Source: Myrmaecium sp. VS I D KN 1
Taxonomy: Eukaryota > Ascomycota > Dothideomycetes > Valsariales > Valsariaceae
Reading direction: 5' to 3'
NCBI GenBank assembly: GCA_019775845.1
Contig: JADQAV010000033.1
Location: 65,585 to 129,584 of the forward strand
DNA length: 64,000 nt
Below the pieces are notes generated by a model. It saw only the letters and a program-made list of their open reading frames with translations. It did no database searches and was not told where the DNA came from. A program made the translations under genes and the position numbers. Shown here piece after piece: positions 34,147-44,598 of the stretch; positions within the stretch are counted from its first letter, which is position 1; each line of letters opens with the position of its first letter.

Positions 34147-37100
34147 GCTATCAATACCCGAATCGCTCGCACTTACACTCGGCGACATCGCCGAGCCCGC
34201 TGCGACAGGCTTCGACAGCGTCCTCCGGCTCATCAGCATACTCCACTGCCTCGAACCCTTACGCCCCAAGCAGATCAAGTACGGTGTCTTCCAATGAGTC
34301 GAATACACCGCACTATGCGGCCATGCGCCACAAGCGTGGCCTGAGCGAGGCAACCGGATTAGCACGTAATTCCACCGTACGGGGGTTGGAGCCTCAAGAT
34401 AACAACGCCTCTGCAACATATAAGAACATCCGACAATCTCTCCGACCGCTTTCCCAAGCCCCCGCCGCCCGTCCTGCGAGCCCGCAGGAAAAACCACCAA
34501 CACACCATAGCCGTACCCAGAGTCTGGATCGAATACATACGCCACACGCCTTCGATGGCTCCGTCTCACCAACTTCGCCAACTTCCAAAACACGACCACA
34601 TTCGGTATTATTGGCGCGAGGGGATACGATTCGCGCAGCCAAGCCCCATGTACGATTCGCGCAAGAGCTCGAGAAGCCGGATTTCCAAAGTATGCAGAAA
34701 TCGTCCACCGGCTACCTAAGGACCCTATCGAAGTTAGCTGCGGAGAACGGAGGCAATGAGGAGTTCAGCGTTTCGAGCCCCACGGAACATGTTCGAGGTA
34801 TGAGCGGTCGACGAAAGTTTCAGCGCTCAAACTTAGCACGTAATGCTACATCCACTGGTTATGGCGGCAGGACATGGATTGATACGCAAAGACAATTCCT
34901 GCAAGCTTATGAGTATCTCTGTCACATCGGAGAGGCCAAGGAGTGGATAGAAGAGCTTCTAAAGAAACCTTTGCCCCCTATCGTAGAGTTGGAGGAAGCG
35001 TTGAGAGACGGAGTGACCTTGGCCGAGATTGTGCAAGCCCTGCACCCGGACCGACCACTACGGATATTTCGTCACCCAAAATTACAGTTCAGACACTCCG
35101 ACAATATCGCTCTTTTTTTCCGCCTACTTGCAGAGGTTCAGCTTCCAGATTTCTTCTGGTTCGAGCTTGTAGATCTCTACGAAAAGAAGAATATCCCTAA
35201 AGTGATCCACTGTATCCATGCACTTTCTTACGTGCTACACGGATTGGGCTGGGTGCAACACAAGATTGAAAACCTAGTGGGCCAACTAGAATTCGAAGAC
35301 CATGAGCTGGAAGCCAAACAGAAGGATCTCGATAAGTCCGGCGTCGCGATGCCGAACTTCAACGGAATTGGAGCAAACTTCGGCGCTGAACCGGAACCGG
35401 AACCGGAACCTGTCGAGACCGAAGAGGAACGGATAGATTGTGAACTGGCCGAGAACGAAGCAGCTATCGCGGACTTCCAAGCGCAAGTTCGAGGTGCTTT
35501 GCTCCGGCTTCGCCTGGGGGAGATGATGCAAGACCTCTGGGACTGGGAGGGCTTTCTTGTCGACATGCAATCAAGAGTCAGGGGGCATTTTGCAAGGGAG
35601 ATTTCCCAGTTCCGCATGGATATGAGGCGCTTCGCGATCGACTTGCAGAGCGCGTGTAGGGGTTTCCTCGCGCGCAATTCCCATAAGCAGAAGGAAAACC
35701 ACTGGCGGGATCGAGAGAAGGATGTATTGACTCTCCAGAGCCTGATCAGGGCGCGGAGGGCCAGGAGCGAAGTACAATATCTGAAATCGAAGATGCAACG
35801 CCAAGAGAACGGTATCCGTGAGTTCCAGGCCGCTATAAGAGGCGCTTTGGCGAGGAAGCAGGTCGGTGATCAATGGGAAGAGACACGAGAAGCGGAGGTA
35901 GCGGTTCAGGATCTCCAGGCGGCGATACGAGGTGCTTTAGCAAGGAAGCGAGTCGATGAGCAATACGCCAACATTGCGAGTCAGGAGAACGAGGTTTCAT
36001 TCTTGCAGTCAGCTGTACGAGGCATGCTTCAACGCCAAGCATACCAGACGGACCTTGAGAACCTTCGCCAACATGAGGATACCATTACAACTTTACAGGC
36101 GGCTGTAAGAGGACTGCTTGCCAGGAAGCAAGACGGCGAACTTAGACATCAGCTGGTAAGCAAGTCTGTGCGTTGGGACAAGTTGCAAGCGCTGCTGCGT
36201 GGTAGAGCTTCGCGGCTCTCGCACAAGAAGTTGCTCGATGCATTGCTTGCCCAGTCCCCTTCGATTGCGTTATTCCAAGCTTTGGCGCGTGGTAGAGCTT
36301 TTCGACGCTCTCACCACAAGTTGATTGAGGCATTAATCGCACAGTCCCCCTCGATTGTATCTTTGCAAGCTTTGTTGCGTGGTAGGGCTTTCAGACATGC
36401 TCACCAAAAGCTGCTGGCAGCTCTGCACGCCCAATCCCCTTCTATCGTTGCTTTCCAAGCTTTTTTGCGCGCCGGCACTGTTCGAAAAGAGGTGGAAGCC
36501 ATATACCAGTCGCTTTACGAAAATCTGGAGCCCATTTTGGATTTTCAGTCTGCTGCGCGCGGTTGTCTTTTCCGCCGTCAATACGATTCTGATCTCAAAG
36601 CGTTACAGGCAAACCTTCCACAAATCGTCGACTTCCAATCGGACATTCGGGGATACCTCCACCGACAGAGCACTTATGATCTTCTCTTTGAGCTCCACAA
36701 GCATGAACCCATTGTCATTGAGCTTCAGGGCTTGGCACGTGGTGCATTGCTCCGAAATGAAGTTGGGGTTCTTGTAGGACAACTCGAAGATGAGGAGGAG
36801 ATTGTTGTCGAGCTGCAGGCACTAGCAAGAGGAAGATTGATAAGGACGAGATTCGAAGAGAAGAAGCGATTCTACTACGAGAACATGGAAAAGGTCGTCA
36901 AGATCCAGAGCTTCATCCGAGGTCGTCAACAAGGCGAAGCATATAAGAGCTTGACCAGCGGCAAGAACCCTCCGGTGGGCACCATCAAGAACTTCGTGCA
37001 CTTGCTCAACGACAGCGATTTCGATTTCGATGAGGAAATCGGTAAGTTTGTCCGAAAGCATTCAATGGTTGTTTTGGCTAACAAACCTCCACAGAAATCG

Positions 37101-39514
37101 AGCGTCTCCGCAAGACAGTCGTGCAGCAAGTCCGTCAAAATGAGACGGCCGAACAATACATTGATCAGCTGGACATCAAAATCGCCCTGCTTGTCAAGAA
37201 CAAAATCACCCTGGACGAGGTTGTCCGACATCAGAAACATTATGGCGGCCATGTCGGGGCTTTGCTGACGAACAAGGAACTCGCTTCCAAGGATCCTTTT
37301 GATCTCAAGGCTCTGAACAAGAACTCAAGGAAGAAGCTGGAGCACTACCAGGAGATGTTCTTCATCTTGCAGACCCAACCTCAGTACTTGGCTCGGCTGT
37401 TTAGGAAGCTAAGGCAATCTGCTACCTCTGAGAAAGAGTCTAAGCGCATCGAACAGTTGATGATGGTCCTGTTTGGTTTTGCTCAGAAGCGCAGGGAAGA
37501 ATATTATCTTCTCAAGTTGCTGGCAAGATCCATGAAGGAGGAGATTGATGGATGCATGCATCTTCAAGATTACCTTCGGGGCAATTTCTTCTGGTCGAAG
37601 ATCCTGGCGAGCTACATCCGCTCTCCGAAGGACCGGAAGTATCTTAGAGATCTCCTCTCTCCAGTCATCAAGGAGAACATCATTGAAAATGAAGGGCTAG
37701 ACCTGGAGAGTGACCCGCTTCAGATATACCGATCCATCATCAGCAACGAAGAACTCAGTACCGGACAGCGGAGCAGGCGACCGCCAGATGTTCCTCGTGA
37801 GCAGGCAATCAAGGACATTGAAACCAGAGAAACGTTCATTCGACACCTCCAGGACCTCCGCGATATTTGCGATCAATTCTTTGCAGCTCTCGAGGACACG
37901 CTGCACAGAATGCCATATGGCATCCGCTTCGTAGCCCAGCAGATGTTCGAGCAGCTTCGCACACACTTTCCTCATGAGGATCCCCAGCATCTCTTACAGA
38001 TTGTAGGCCATTGGGTTTGGAAGACATATCTACAGCCTTCTGTTCTCCAGCCTGAAACTTGGGGCGTTGTCGATCGCGGCCTCTCTCCTCTCCACAAGCG
38101 CAACCTTGGAGAAGTCGCGAAAGTTATTGGCCAAGTGGCTGCTGGAAGATTGTTTGGCGGCGAGAACATTTACTTGCAGCCTCTCAATAGCTATGTCACC
38201 GAAGCCATCGGCCGCCTGGGGGAGATATGGTCAGGCCTGATCAACGTGCGGGATGCTGAAGCCCACTTCGACATCGACGAGTTTAACGACCTTTATGCGC
38301 GCACAAAGCCCACCCTCTATATCAAACTGTCGGACATCTTCGCCATTCACCATCTCATCCTGAGCGACTTGCCCCTGCTATGCCCATCACAAGACGATGT
38401 ACTTCGTGAAGTGATGCGTGAGCTCGGCAGTGCCAAAAACAACGAAACCGAGCTCATCGGCGTGAGCTCTTCTGAGATCAGTCTCACACTTAACCCCAAG
38501 TTCCACGACAAGGAAGACCCTGAAGCCGCGATCAAAGCACGGTTCATGGAGACTAAGCGCTGCGTGCTCTACATCATTCGCATCCAAACAGGCGCCAATC
38601 TGGTTGATATCATGATCAAGCCCATTACTCCTGAAGATGAAGATAAGTGGGCTCAACTTATCCGAGACGAGCTCATCGCGCACAATCAACCCAGCAGCAA
38701 GAAGCGCTCTGCTTACGCCCAGGAGTCGACTTCGCTCGTCGACATCACTTCAATGTCCTATGCCGAACTGAAGAGTATCTGTCTGGAGAATATCCTGGAA
38801 CTGGAGAAGGCCGGACGAATTTCACGCCACAACCAGTACCAAGACCTTCTGAATGAGATTGCTATCGACATTCGCACGAAGCATCGGCGCCGCATGCAAC
38901 GCGCAAAGGAAATTGAAGGTGTTCGTGCCACGCTGGCTAACTTGGACGAGAAGGCACGTTGGCTTGAGGAGCAGCTGAAAAGTTACAATGACTACATCGA
39001 GCAAGCTATGGTGACCCTGCAAAACAAGAAGGGCAAGCGACGGTTCCTTCTCCCCTTCACCAAGCAGTACAACCACGAGCGCGAGCTCCAGCGCTCCGGA
39101 CGTGTACCCAAGTTTGGCTCGTACAAGTACTCAGCCCGCACACTTGCTGACAAAGGCGTCTTGGTCTCTTGGGCGGGCACCTCCGAGGCCAAGTGGGACA
39201 AGCTCGACATCACGATCTCGAGCAACCAGGTCGGCATCTTCCTCATCGAGGGTTCCAGCGGCAGCATGATGATTCCGGGAGCTAGCGCGGAGGTGCCGCT
39301 GGACGATCTCCTCCAGGCGCAGTTCGACAACCACATGTTCATGAACCTTTTCCACACGGGCAGCAGCCACGGCAGCCGGGCGTCGATGGATACCCGGTCC
39401 ATGCGGGCGGGCAGCGTCAGCTCGGGTGGCGCGGTTGGTGGAGAAGGGGCCTTGAAGCTCAACGTGAATCTCTTCCTGCATCTGGTGTTCAAGAAGTTTT
39501 ACAAGGATGGTTGA
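34143..39514 (+). CDS. IQGAP-family Ras-GAP-like scaffold (SepG/Rng2 type)
   Basis: IQGAP proteins such as fission yeast Rng2 and Aspergillus SepG assemble the contractile actin ring at septation, binding actin, calmodulin and small GTPases. Two exons, 34143..37041 and 37095..39514 (53-nt intron), encode 1,772 residues. After a Ser-rich N-terminus comes a calponin-homology domain (about residues 250-370: REGT-type core with LRDGVTLAEIVQALHPDRPL and FELVDLYEKKNIPKVIHCIH). About 17 IQ-like motifs follow (about 440-930), several as near-identical tandem copies such as LQALLRGRAFRHAHQKL. The RasGAP-related domain lies at about 1080-1330 (MPYGIRFVAQQMFEQL, LGEVAKVIGQVAAGRLFGGE). The C-terminal RasGAP_C region (about 1490-1770) includes RFLLPFTKQYNHERELQRSG and FLHLVFKKFYKDG. 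GAP activity is usually absent in this family. A uORF overlaps the start codon. Confidence 0.95.
36185..36465 (+). repeat. 90-bp coding tandem repeat within the IQ array
   Basis: The word GGTAGAGCTT (once GGTAGGGCTT) recurs at 36201, 36291 and 36381, exactly 90 bp apart, inside longer similar blocks. Each unit encodes about 30 residues with one IQ-like motif and the spacer AQSPSI. Recent duplication is likely. Confidence 0.85.
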
Positions 39515-40665
39515 TCGCGGTGCAGGAAGAGGGGGAAAAAGAGTGCGCGTCGCAAAGCTTTTCTGATGATTCGGGTCATGATGGCGTTCTGGTGTCTCTC
39601 GGGGTTGGTTGTCTTCGTCTCAATCTCTTCTTTTGTCCATCTCATCTCTTTCCCTATTTCTCCTTTTTCCTTACTGTCACACTCCTTTGCTTTCTTTGTC
39701 CCTTCCGGTTGGGTATAGAGGGTGCGGGGATACACATGAAACGCGTGATGACGGTGCGCAGCTTCCCTGGTTCGGGTTATGGGATAGGTATACGGATGGG
39801 CCGGTGCGCAATGTTGTACGACGCAACGAGGAATGAGGGGGCGATGGACTCTTTTGCTTTCGCTCATAAGAGGAGAGAGAAGAGCGAGCCTTATGAACCC
39901 GCCAGGATGCACGCTTTCTCAACTTTTACTGTTCGGAACCGGAGGAGGGAGGGGGTTTTGAGATTGTCTCCTTTTCTTTTTTTTTCCCCCCTGTCTTCCT
40001 TTCTTCCTACCACTTCATTTGCATACATACCCCTCATTTTTCCATATCTTCGTTTGTGTTTCGTGTTTTGATTCCCTGCGAAGTATTAGACTGGCAAATT
40101 CTCTACTTGTTTTTTCTTTCTCGCTGCAACTTTTGGATTGCTACGTGGTTTGATGTGAGTAGAATGTCGATGTAGTCTGGTGTACAGACACTTGGTTGGA
40201 GAGTCGACATCTTGCCCAGAATGCTTTGTCGTGACATGAAGTCCTCCAGTTTAAGTACCTGATGCATGCCTTACAGCCTGCCGAAGCATTTTGTTGCCTC
40301 AGGCATAAACATGATATAAGCGACTTCCAAGAGATGCTCGAAATCGACATGCTGGAATAGCTTCCACAGCGTCTGGCTAAATTGTAGCAGTGCAAATCTC
40401 ATCACTGGCTTGATCTCGCCCATATCAATTCATGTAGCTACTTTCTTCTTCATCGCTAGGCTGGGACTTGGGCTATCCCATGATGTGGGCAGCAGTGGTG
40501 GTGGAAAATTGACTGCACGTGACCCACAAAATACGCGAGGATTAGACCGCACCCAGCAATCCTCAACACCCAGCCAGCCCACGACAATCCCACACTTTTG
40601 CGCCGACCGTCTCTCTCAACACTCACCCACACACCCGTCCACCTCACACCCCCAAATCCGTCAAA
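39515..40665. other. Intergenic between IQGAP and RPS21
   Basis: The IQGAP 3' region with pyrimidine-rich tracts (39.6-40.05 kb) and, from about 40.5 kb, the A/C-rich promoter and leader of the ribosomal-protein gene. Short open frames here are CT-tract artefacts. No RNA gene was recognised. Confidence 0.5.
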
Positions 40666-41107
40666 ATGGAAAACGAACGCGGTGAACTCGTCGACCTGTA
40701 TGTATCAGCCCTTTTTGCTGTGGGACCTTGCTCGCTCGCGGATATGGGATTCTGGAAATTATCACGATGGATGATTTGGCGGGATGGAGAGAGGGGGACG
40801 CACTCGACGACGTTGACCGCGGTTGCACGAACGTCTGAAAGATCATGTATGCTAACATTTTCTCTTCTCTTCCCACAGGTACGTCCCCAGGAAGTGCAGC
40901 GCCACCAACCGCATCATCAAGGCCAAGGACCACGCCTCCGTCCAGATCTCCGTCGGCAAGGTCGACGAGAACGGCCGGTACACGGGCGAGAACCAGACGT
41001 ACGCGCTCTGCGGCTTCGTGCGCGCCATGGGCGAGAGCGACGACTCCTTCAACCGCCTCGCTCAGAAGGACGGCTTCCTTAAGGGTGTCTGGAGCGCCAG
41101 CCGATAA
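40666..41107 (+). CDS. 40S ribosomal protein S21 (eS21)
   Basis: Small-subunit ribosomal protein needed for 18S rRNA maturation. Two exons, 40666..40697 and 40879..41107, encode 86 residues, the usual length for this family. The sequence starts [16 protein letters not shown], continues [20 protein letters not shown], and ends [11 protein letters not shown]. The 181-nt intron interrupts the gene after eleven codons, the early intron position common in fungal ribosomal-protein genes. The donor is GTATGT and the acceptor CCCACAG, with a GCTAAC branch site. The leader is A/C-rich without an ATG close by, fitting strong expression. Confidence 0.97.
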
Positions 41108-42279
41108 ACGCCTTGCTTTCTTTCCCCCTTTCCGTCTTCTGTTCGCGTGACGGATCGGGTGGAGAGGTCGCGTGCTGAGTGTGTGAGTTTTCCCCTCATG
41201 CTCTCGTTTCCGGATCTTGGATGGCACGGATGCTTTATCGGACGCTTTGTGCTTGTGAATGAGGGGAAACGCCTCGGCTGGGATCAGATGAGCTAATAGC
41301 GGTTTTCTACGGACACAGGGTGTGGACTTCGCTTTTTCCTCCTTTTCGTTCGAACTTCCTCGGGAAATAAAAAGGATCGGTGGTTTACAAGGCCCCTTTA
41401 ACGATGGAAGGAAATGAATCAAGGCTTCTTTTTCTTTCCATTCGGTTATTGGGTTGTCGAACGTCCGAAAAAAGAGAGAGAGCACGGGAAACAGGTGTAA
41501 CCTAGCAAAAGTCAAGATTATACCAACATTTGCCTTGATGAGGGAACGCCCATCACGACCCACAGTGATAGTGTTTGTTGTTCGTACGAATACGAATCGT
41601 GATTTGCCAGGGACAGCTATTCCTTTCGGATAACGATTACGGGCCTCATAACGGGAGTGCGAGATTGGGTCCCTCCGAATCGGCATCTAGCTAAAGACGA
41701 TCGGTCATTACGCGCTCCCGAATCTTTGTCAAGACCTACCCGGATCTCGCAAGCGACGACACAATCACTATTGACCGTCAGATACATCCTACTGAGTCGG
41801 CCCTGCCCAGGTTCCCATACACGCACTCTGCCGATCAACGTTTGCCCCCATTCACACCCCCCAATCCACATCGACGTTCTATCCAGCATGATAACATCAT
41901 GAAACCTCCCTCCACTTTCCTTGAAAAAGTACACATCGCATTGCAGAACGAACAGAACAGAACTGGATGAATCATTTGCTACATATATACCGTACCGTCC
42001 CATATCAACAGGGGAATCACATGGAGGGGGGTTAAGGTAAGCTAAACAACAAGAAAAAAGTGATAAACACAAGGTATAATAGGAAAGGCCGAAGAAAGAA
42101 GCGAAAAAAAAAGGCCCATCCTCCTCTTCCTTGCCCATCTCGTCCACCCGCCCGCGCGCCCATTCGAACGTCATGAATACTATACCGTACAACACCGAAA
42201 CCAAAACTCCTCCTCCCTTCTCGCCTCGCAACTTCCTCCTCTTCCGTAATAAAAGCCCAAGGGTGTGCAAAATTACAAA
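41108..42279. other. Convergent intergenic region, RPS21/PEX2
   Basis: About 1.2 kb between converging genes. Open frames exist but read as low-complexity with no recognisable domain. Probably 3' untranslated regions and spacer. Confidence 0.5.
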
Positions 42280-44001
42280 TTACATCTCATACTCAAACTC
42301 CCCCTCCTCGCCGTCGCCAGCCTCCACATCATCCATATCCTCCATCTCCTCATCATACGCCTCGCTCTGCTCATCCTCCCCCTCTTCCTCCTCCTCCTCC
42401 TCCCCCTCATCATCCTCCTCCTCCCCACTCCCACCGTCGTCCGCGCGCGCCCACTCCTCACTCTCCCCAATCCCCCTTACACCACCCACACCACCCATCC
42501 CACCAACCTCCACCACAGGCGCCGGGTCCACCCTTCTCAACCCCTCCTCCTCCGCCTCCTCCTCTTCCTCCTTCCCCTCCCGCCCACCTTCCTCTCCCCC
42601 CACATCAACCACCACATCCCCACTCCACGGCCTCGCCTCCCTCACCCGCTCTCCGCACCGGAGACACTCCCACCCCTCACCCCCCCCTTCGCCGCCTTCA
42701 TCGGCGGCTTCGGCCTCGAGCCGCTCCGCCAGGCAGACGTAGCAGTAGACGCAGCCGCACGGCAGGGCCTCGTAGGGGTTCGTCACGTCGGTGGCGGCGT
42801 TGCCGATGATGCCTGTGCCTGTGCCTCCTGCGGCTGCGCTGCCGGCTCCAGCTGCGGCTGCGGCTGCTTGGGCGTTTTGGTCTTCCTGGTAGCAGAGGGC
42901 GCAGGTGCGTTCGGGGAGGAAGGCGAGGGCGCCGTGTTTGCTGCCGGTAAGGTCTTCGGAGTCGTCGGAGGAGGGGTTTGCGCGGCGGCCGAGGAGGAAG
43001 GCGGCGGTGGAGGAGAGGAGGGATTTGAGGGTGCGGACGGCGCGGCCGAGCAGGCGGCGCCAGCGGTGGATGCCGACGAGGGGGAGGAGGAAGAGGAGGA
43101 ACTCGGTGAAGGCGTGCCAGACGAGCTGGCGGTTGAGGTATTCGAAGGAGACTTCGCGGGCGGTGGCGCCGGCGCCGGCGCTGCTGGAGGCGGGCGTGAG
43201 ACGCAGGCGCAGGAGTCGGTCGGTGAGGGTGCGGTGGCGGCCGGTGGTGAGGAAGACGAGGAAGGAGAGGAGGGCGGTGAGGGAGTGGGCGGTGCTGAGG
43301 GTGGTGGTGAGGCGGTTGAGGAGGGAGGGAGATGGGGAGGAGGTGGATGTGGAGAGCAGGTGGTCTTCCCATTTTGTCCAGGCGTAGCGGCCGAGGACGG
43401 TGGTCAGGCCGTAGAGGGTTTTTTGCGTGCGGGATGGGGGTGGTGGGCAGAGGGGGTTGGTGCCCTTGGTGACGGCGGAGGAGGTGTAGCGTAGGCCTTG
43501 GAGGGCCGCGCCGTAGGAGGCGTTGTGGTCCCAGATGGTGAGCTTGAAGAGGAGGGCGCGCAGGACGAGGAGGATCTCGGGGGCGTAGTCGTCTTGGAGG
43601 TGCGTCTATCGGAGGGTCTTCGTCAGCACATCGGTTTTGCAGTGGATGGATTAAGGGGGGAGGAGGGGAAAGGAGAGTTCGCTCACGCCAAAGTATTTCA
43701 GGCCCTCGCCCACCTGGGCCTTGAGCAGCTCGAGCAGCTCCTCGTCGAGCAGCTCGGCGTCGACCTGGCCGACGCGGAAGGCGGGCCGGGTGCCCTCGCG
43801 GCCGCGGACGGCGTCCCAGACGGAGCGGCCGGCGCGGCCGAGCCGGTCGAGGGGGAAGGGCAGCCGGGCGAGCTGGAGCTGCTGGGTCGGGCGGGCGGCG
43901 TACAGGGCCTCCTCGCGGCGGGCGCGAGCCTCCCTCTCCCGCTGCTGCTGGCGGCGGGCGGCGAGGCGCTCCTGGGCGGCGGCGAAGTCGGCGTCGGGCA
44001 T
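42280..44001 (-). CDS. pex2: Peroxisome biogenesis factor PEX2 (RING E3 ligase)
   Basis: PEX2 is one of three RING peroxins (with PEX10 and PEX12) that form the membrane ubiquitin-ligase channel recycling the import receptor PEX5. Two exons, 43687..44001 and 42280..43605 (81-nt intron), give 546 residues. The N-terminal Pex2/Pex12 domain includes VDAELLDEELLELLKAQVGE, then LKLTIWDHNASYGAALQGLR and TVLGRYAWTKWEDHLL. Hydrophobic stretches such as LTALLSFLVFLTTG and FTEFLLFLLPLVG are candidate membrane spans. The RING finger starts at CALC (about residue 339), continues NPYEALPCGCVYCYVC, and closes with WECLRCGERV (about 422). The Trp-x-Cys-x-x-Cys ending favours PEX2 over PEX10/12. Beyond the RING there is an unusual tail of about 120 residues, dominated by Glu/Asp and Gly. 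The gene is divergent from importin-11. The +1 antisense and alternate frames here are open only because of GC-rich codon use. Confidence 0.9.
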
Positions 44002-44598
44002 CACGGCGGCGCGGCGGACATTGGGGTTGGTTTTTCAAGGCGGGCGATGATGGGAGCTTGGGGATGGGATGGCTGGAATGGAATGGATTGATGTAGGGGA
44101 GAACTGCGTGGGTTGTTTGGTGCGCGATCGGCTGTGAGTGGGACACGGTACCGTATGGAATGGAACGGACGGTGAGGATGGGCGGAGCGGTTGCTGTGCT
44201 GTTATGCTGTTCGTGCGCGCGGCGGGTTGCGGTCAAGGATGGGGGTGGACCTGCCGCTCTCACCCTCACTTCACTCTCACCGGCAGGCCGAGGCGATCCG
44301 GGGACTGATGGACATGTGCTCCGTCTGTAGATGGGCGGAGATGGCCCGGATCTTCATCGCCGTCACCCTGGCGTGCCTGGTCGGAGTCGGAGGGGCAGGG
44401 CACCTCCACCAACTGACCCCAACCGACTGACAATACACCAAAAAGTTCACCTCTTGAGTTCACCTCTTCCCCTCCTCCACCTCTCCCGTTTGAGATACCT
44501 GTGAGCGCTTGCCGAGCTATCCTCGAGCTCCCAGCTCACTTTGACTCCCTCTTCTCCTTCTGTCCTCCTTGGTCCACGCATCCCCGCCGAGCTCTCTC
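44002..44598. promoter_or_regulatory. Shared divergent promoter, PEX2/importin-11
   Basis: 597 bp between divergent starts, containing both promoters and leaders. No specific factor site was recognised. Two short direct repeats, TTCACCTCTT, occur at about 44447-44470. Confidence 0.5.

Noticed and set aside
40698-40878. snoRNA inside the RPS21 intron
   Set aside because: A CTGA word exists, but no convincing C box or terminal stem could be paired with it.
41617-42270. 217-codon minus-strand frame downstream of PEX2
   Set aside because: Unremarkable sequence with no family signal, and it sits where converging 3' regions are expected.
42265-44269. Long antisense and alternate frames (409 and 523 codons) over PEX2
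   Set aside because: They are extreme Arg/Pro or Gly/Glu/Val low-complexity, while the PEX2 frame has the Pex2/12 domain and RING with a phase-correct intron.
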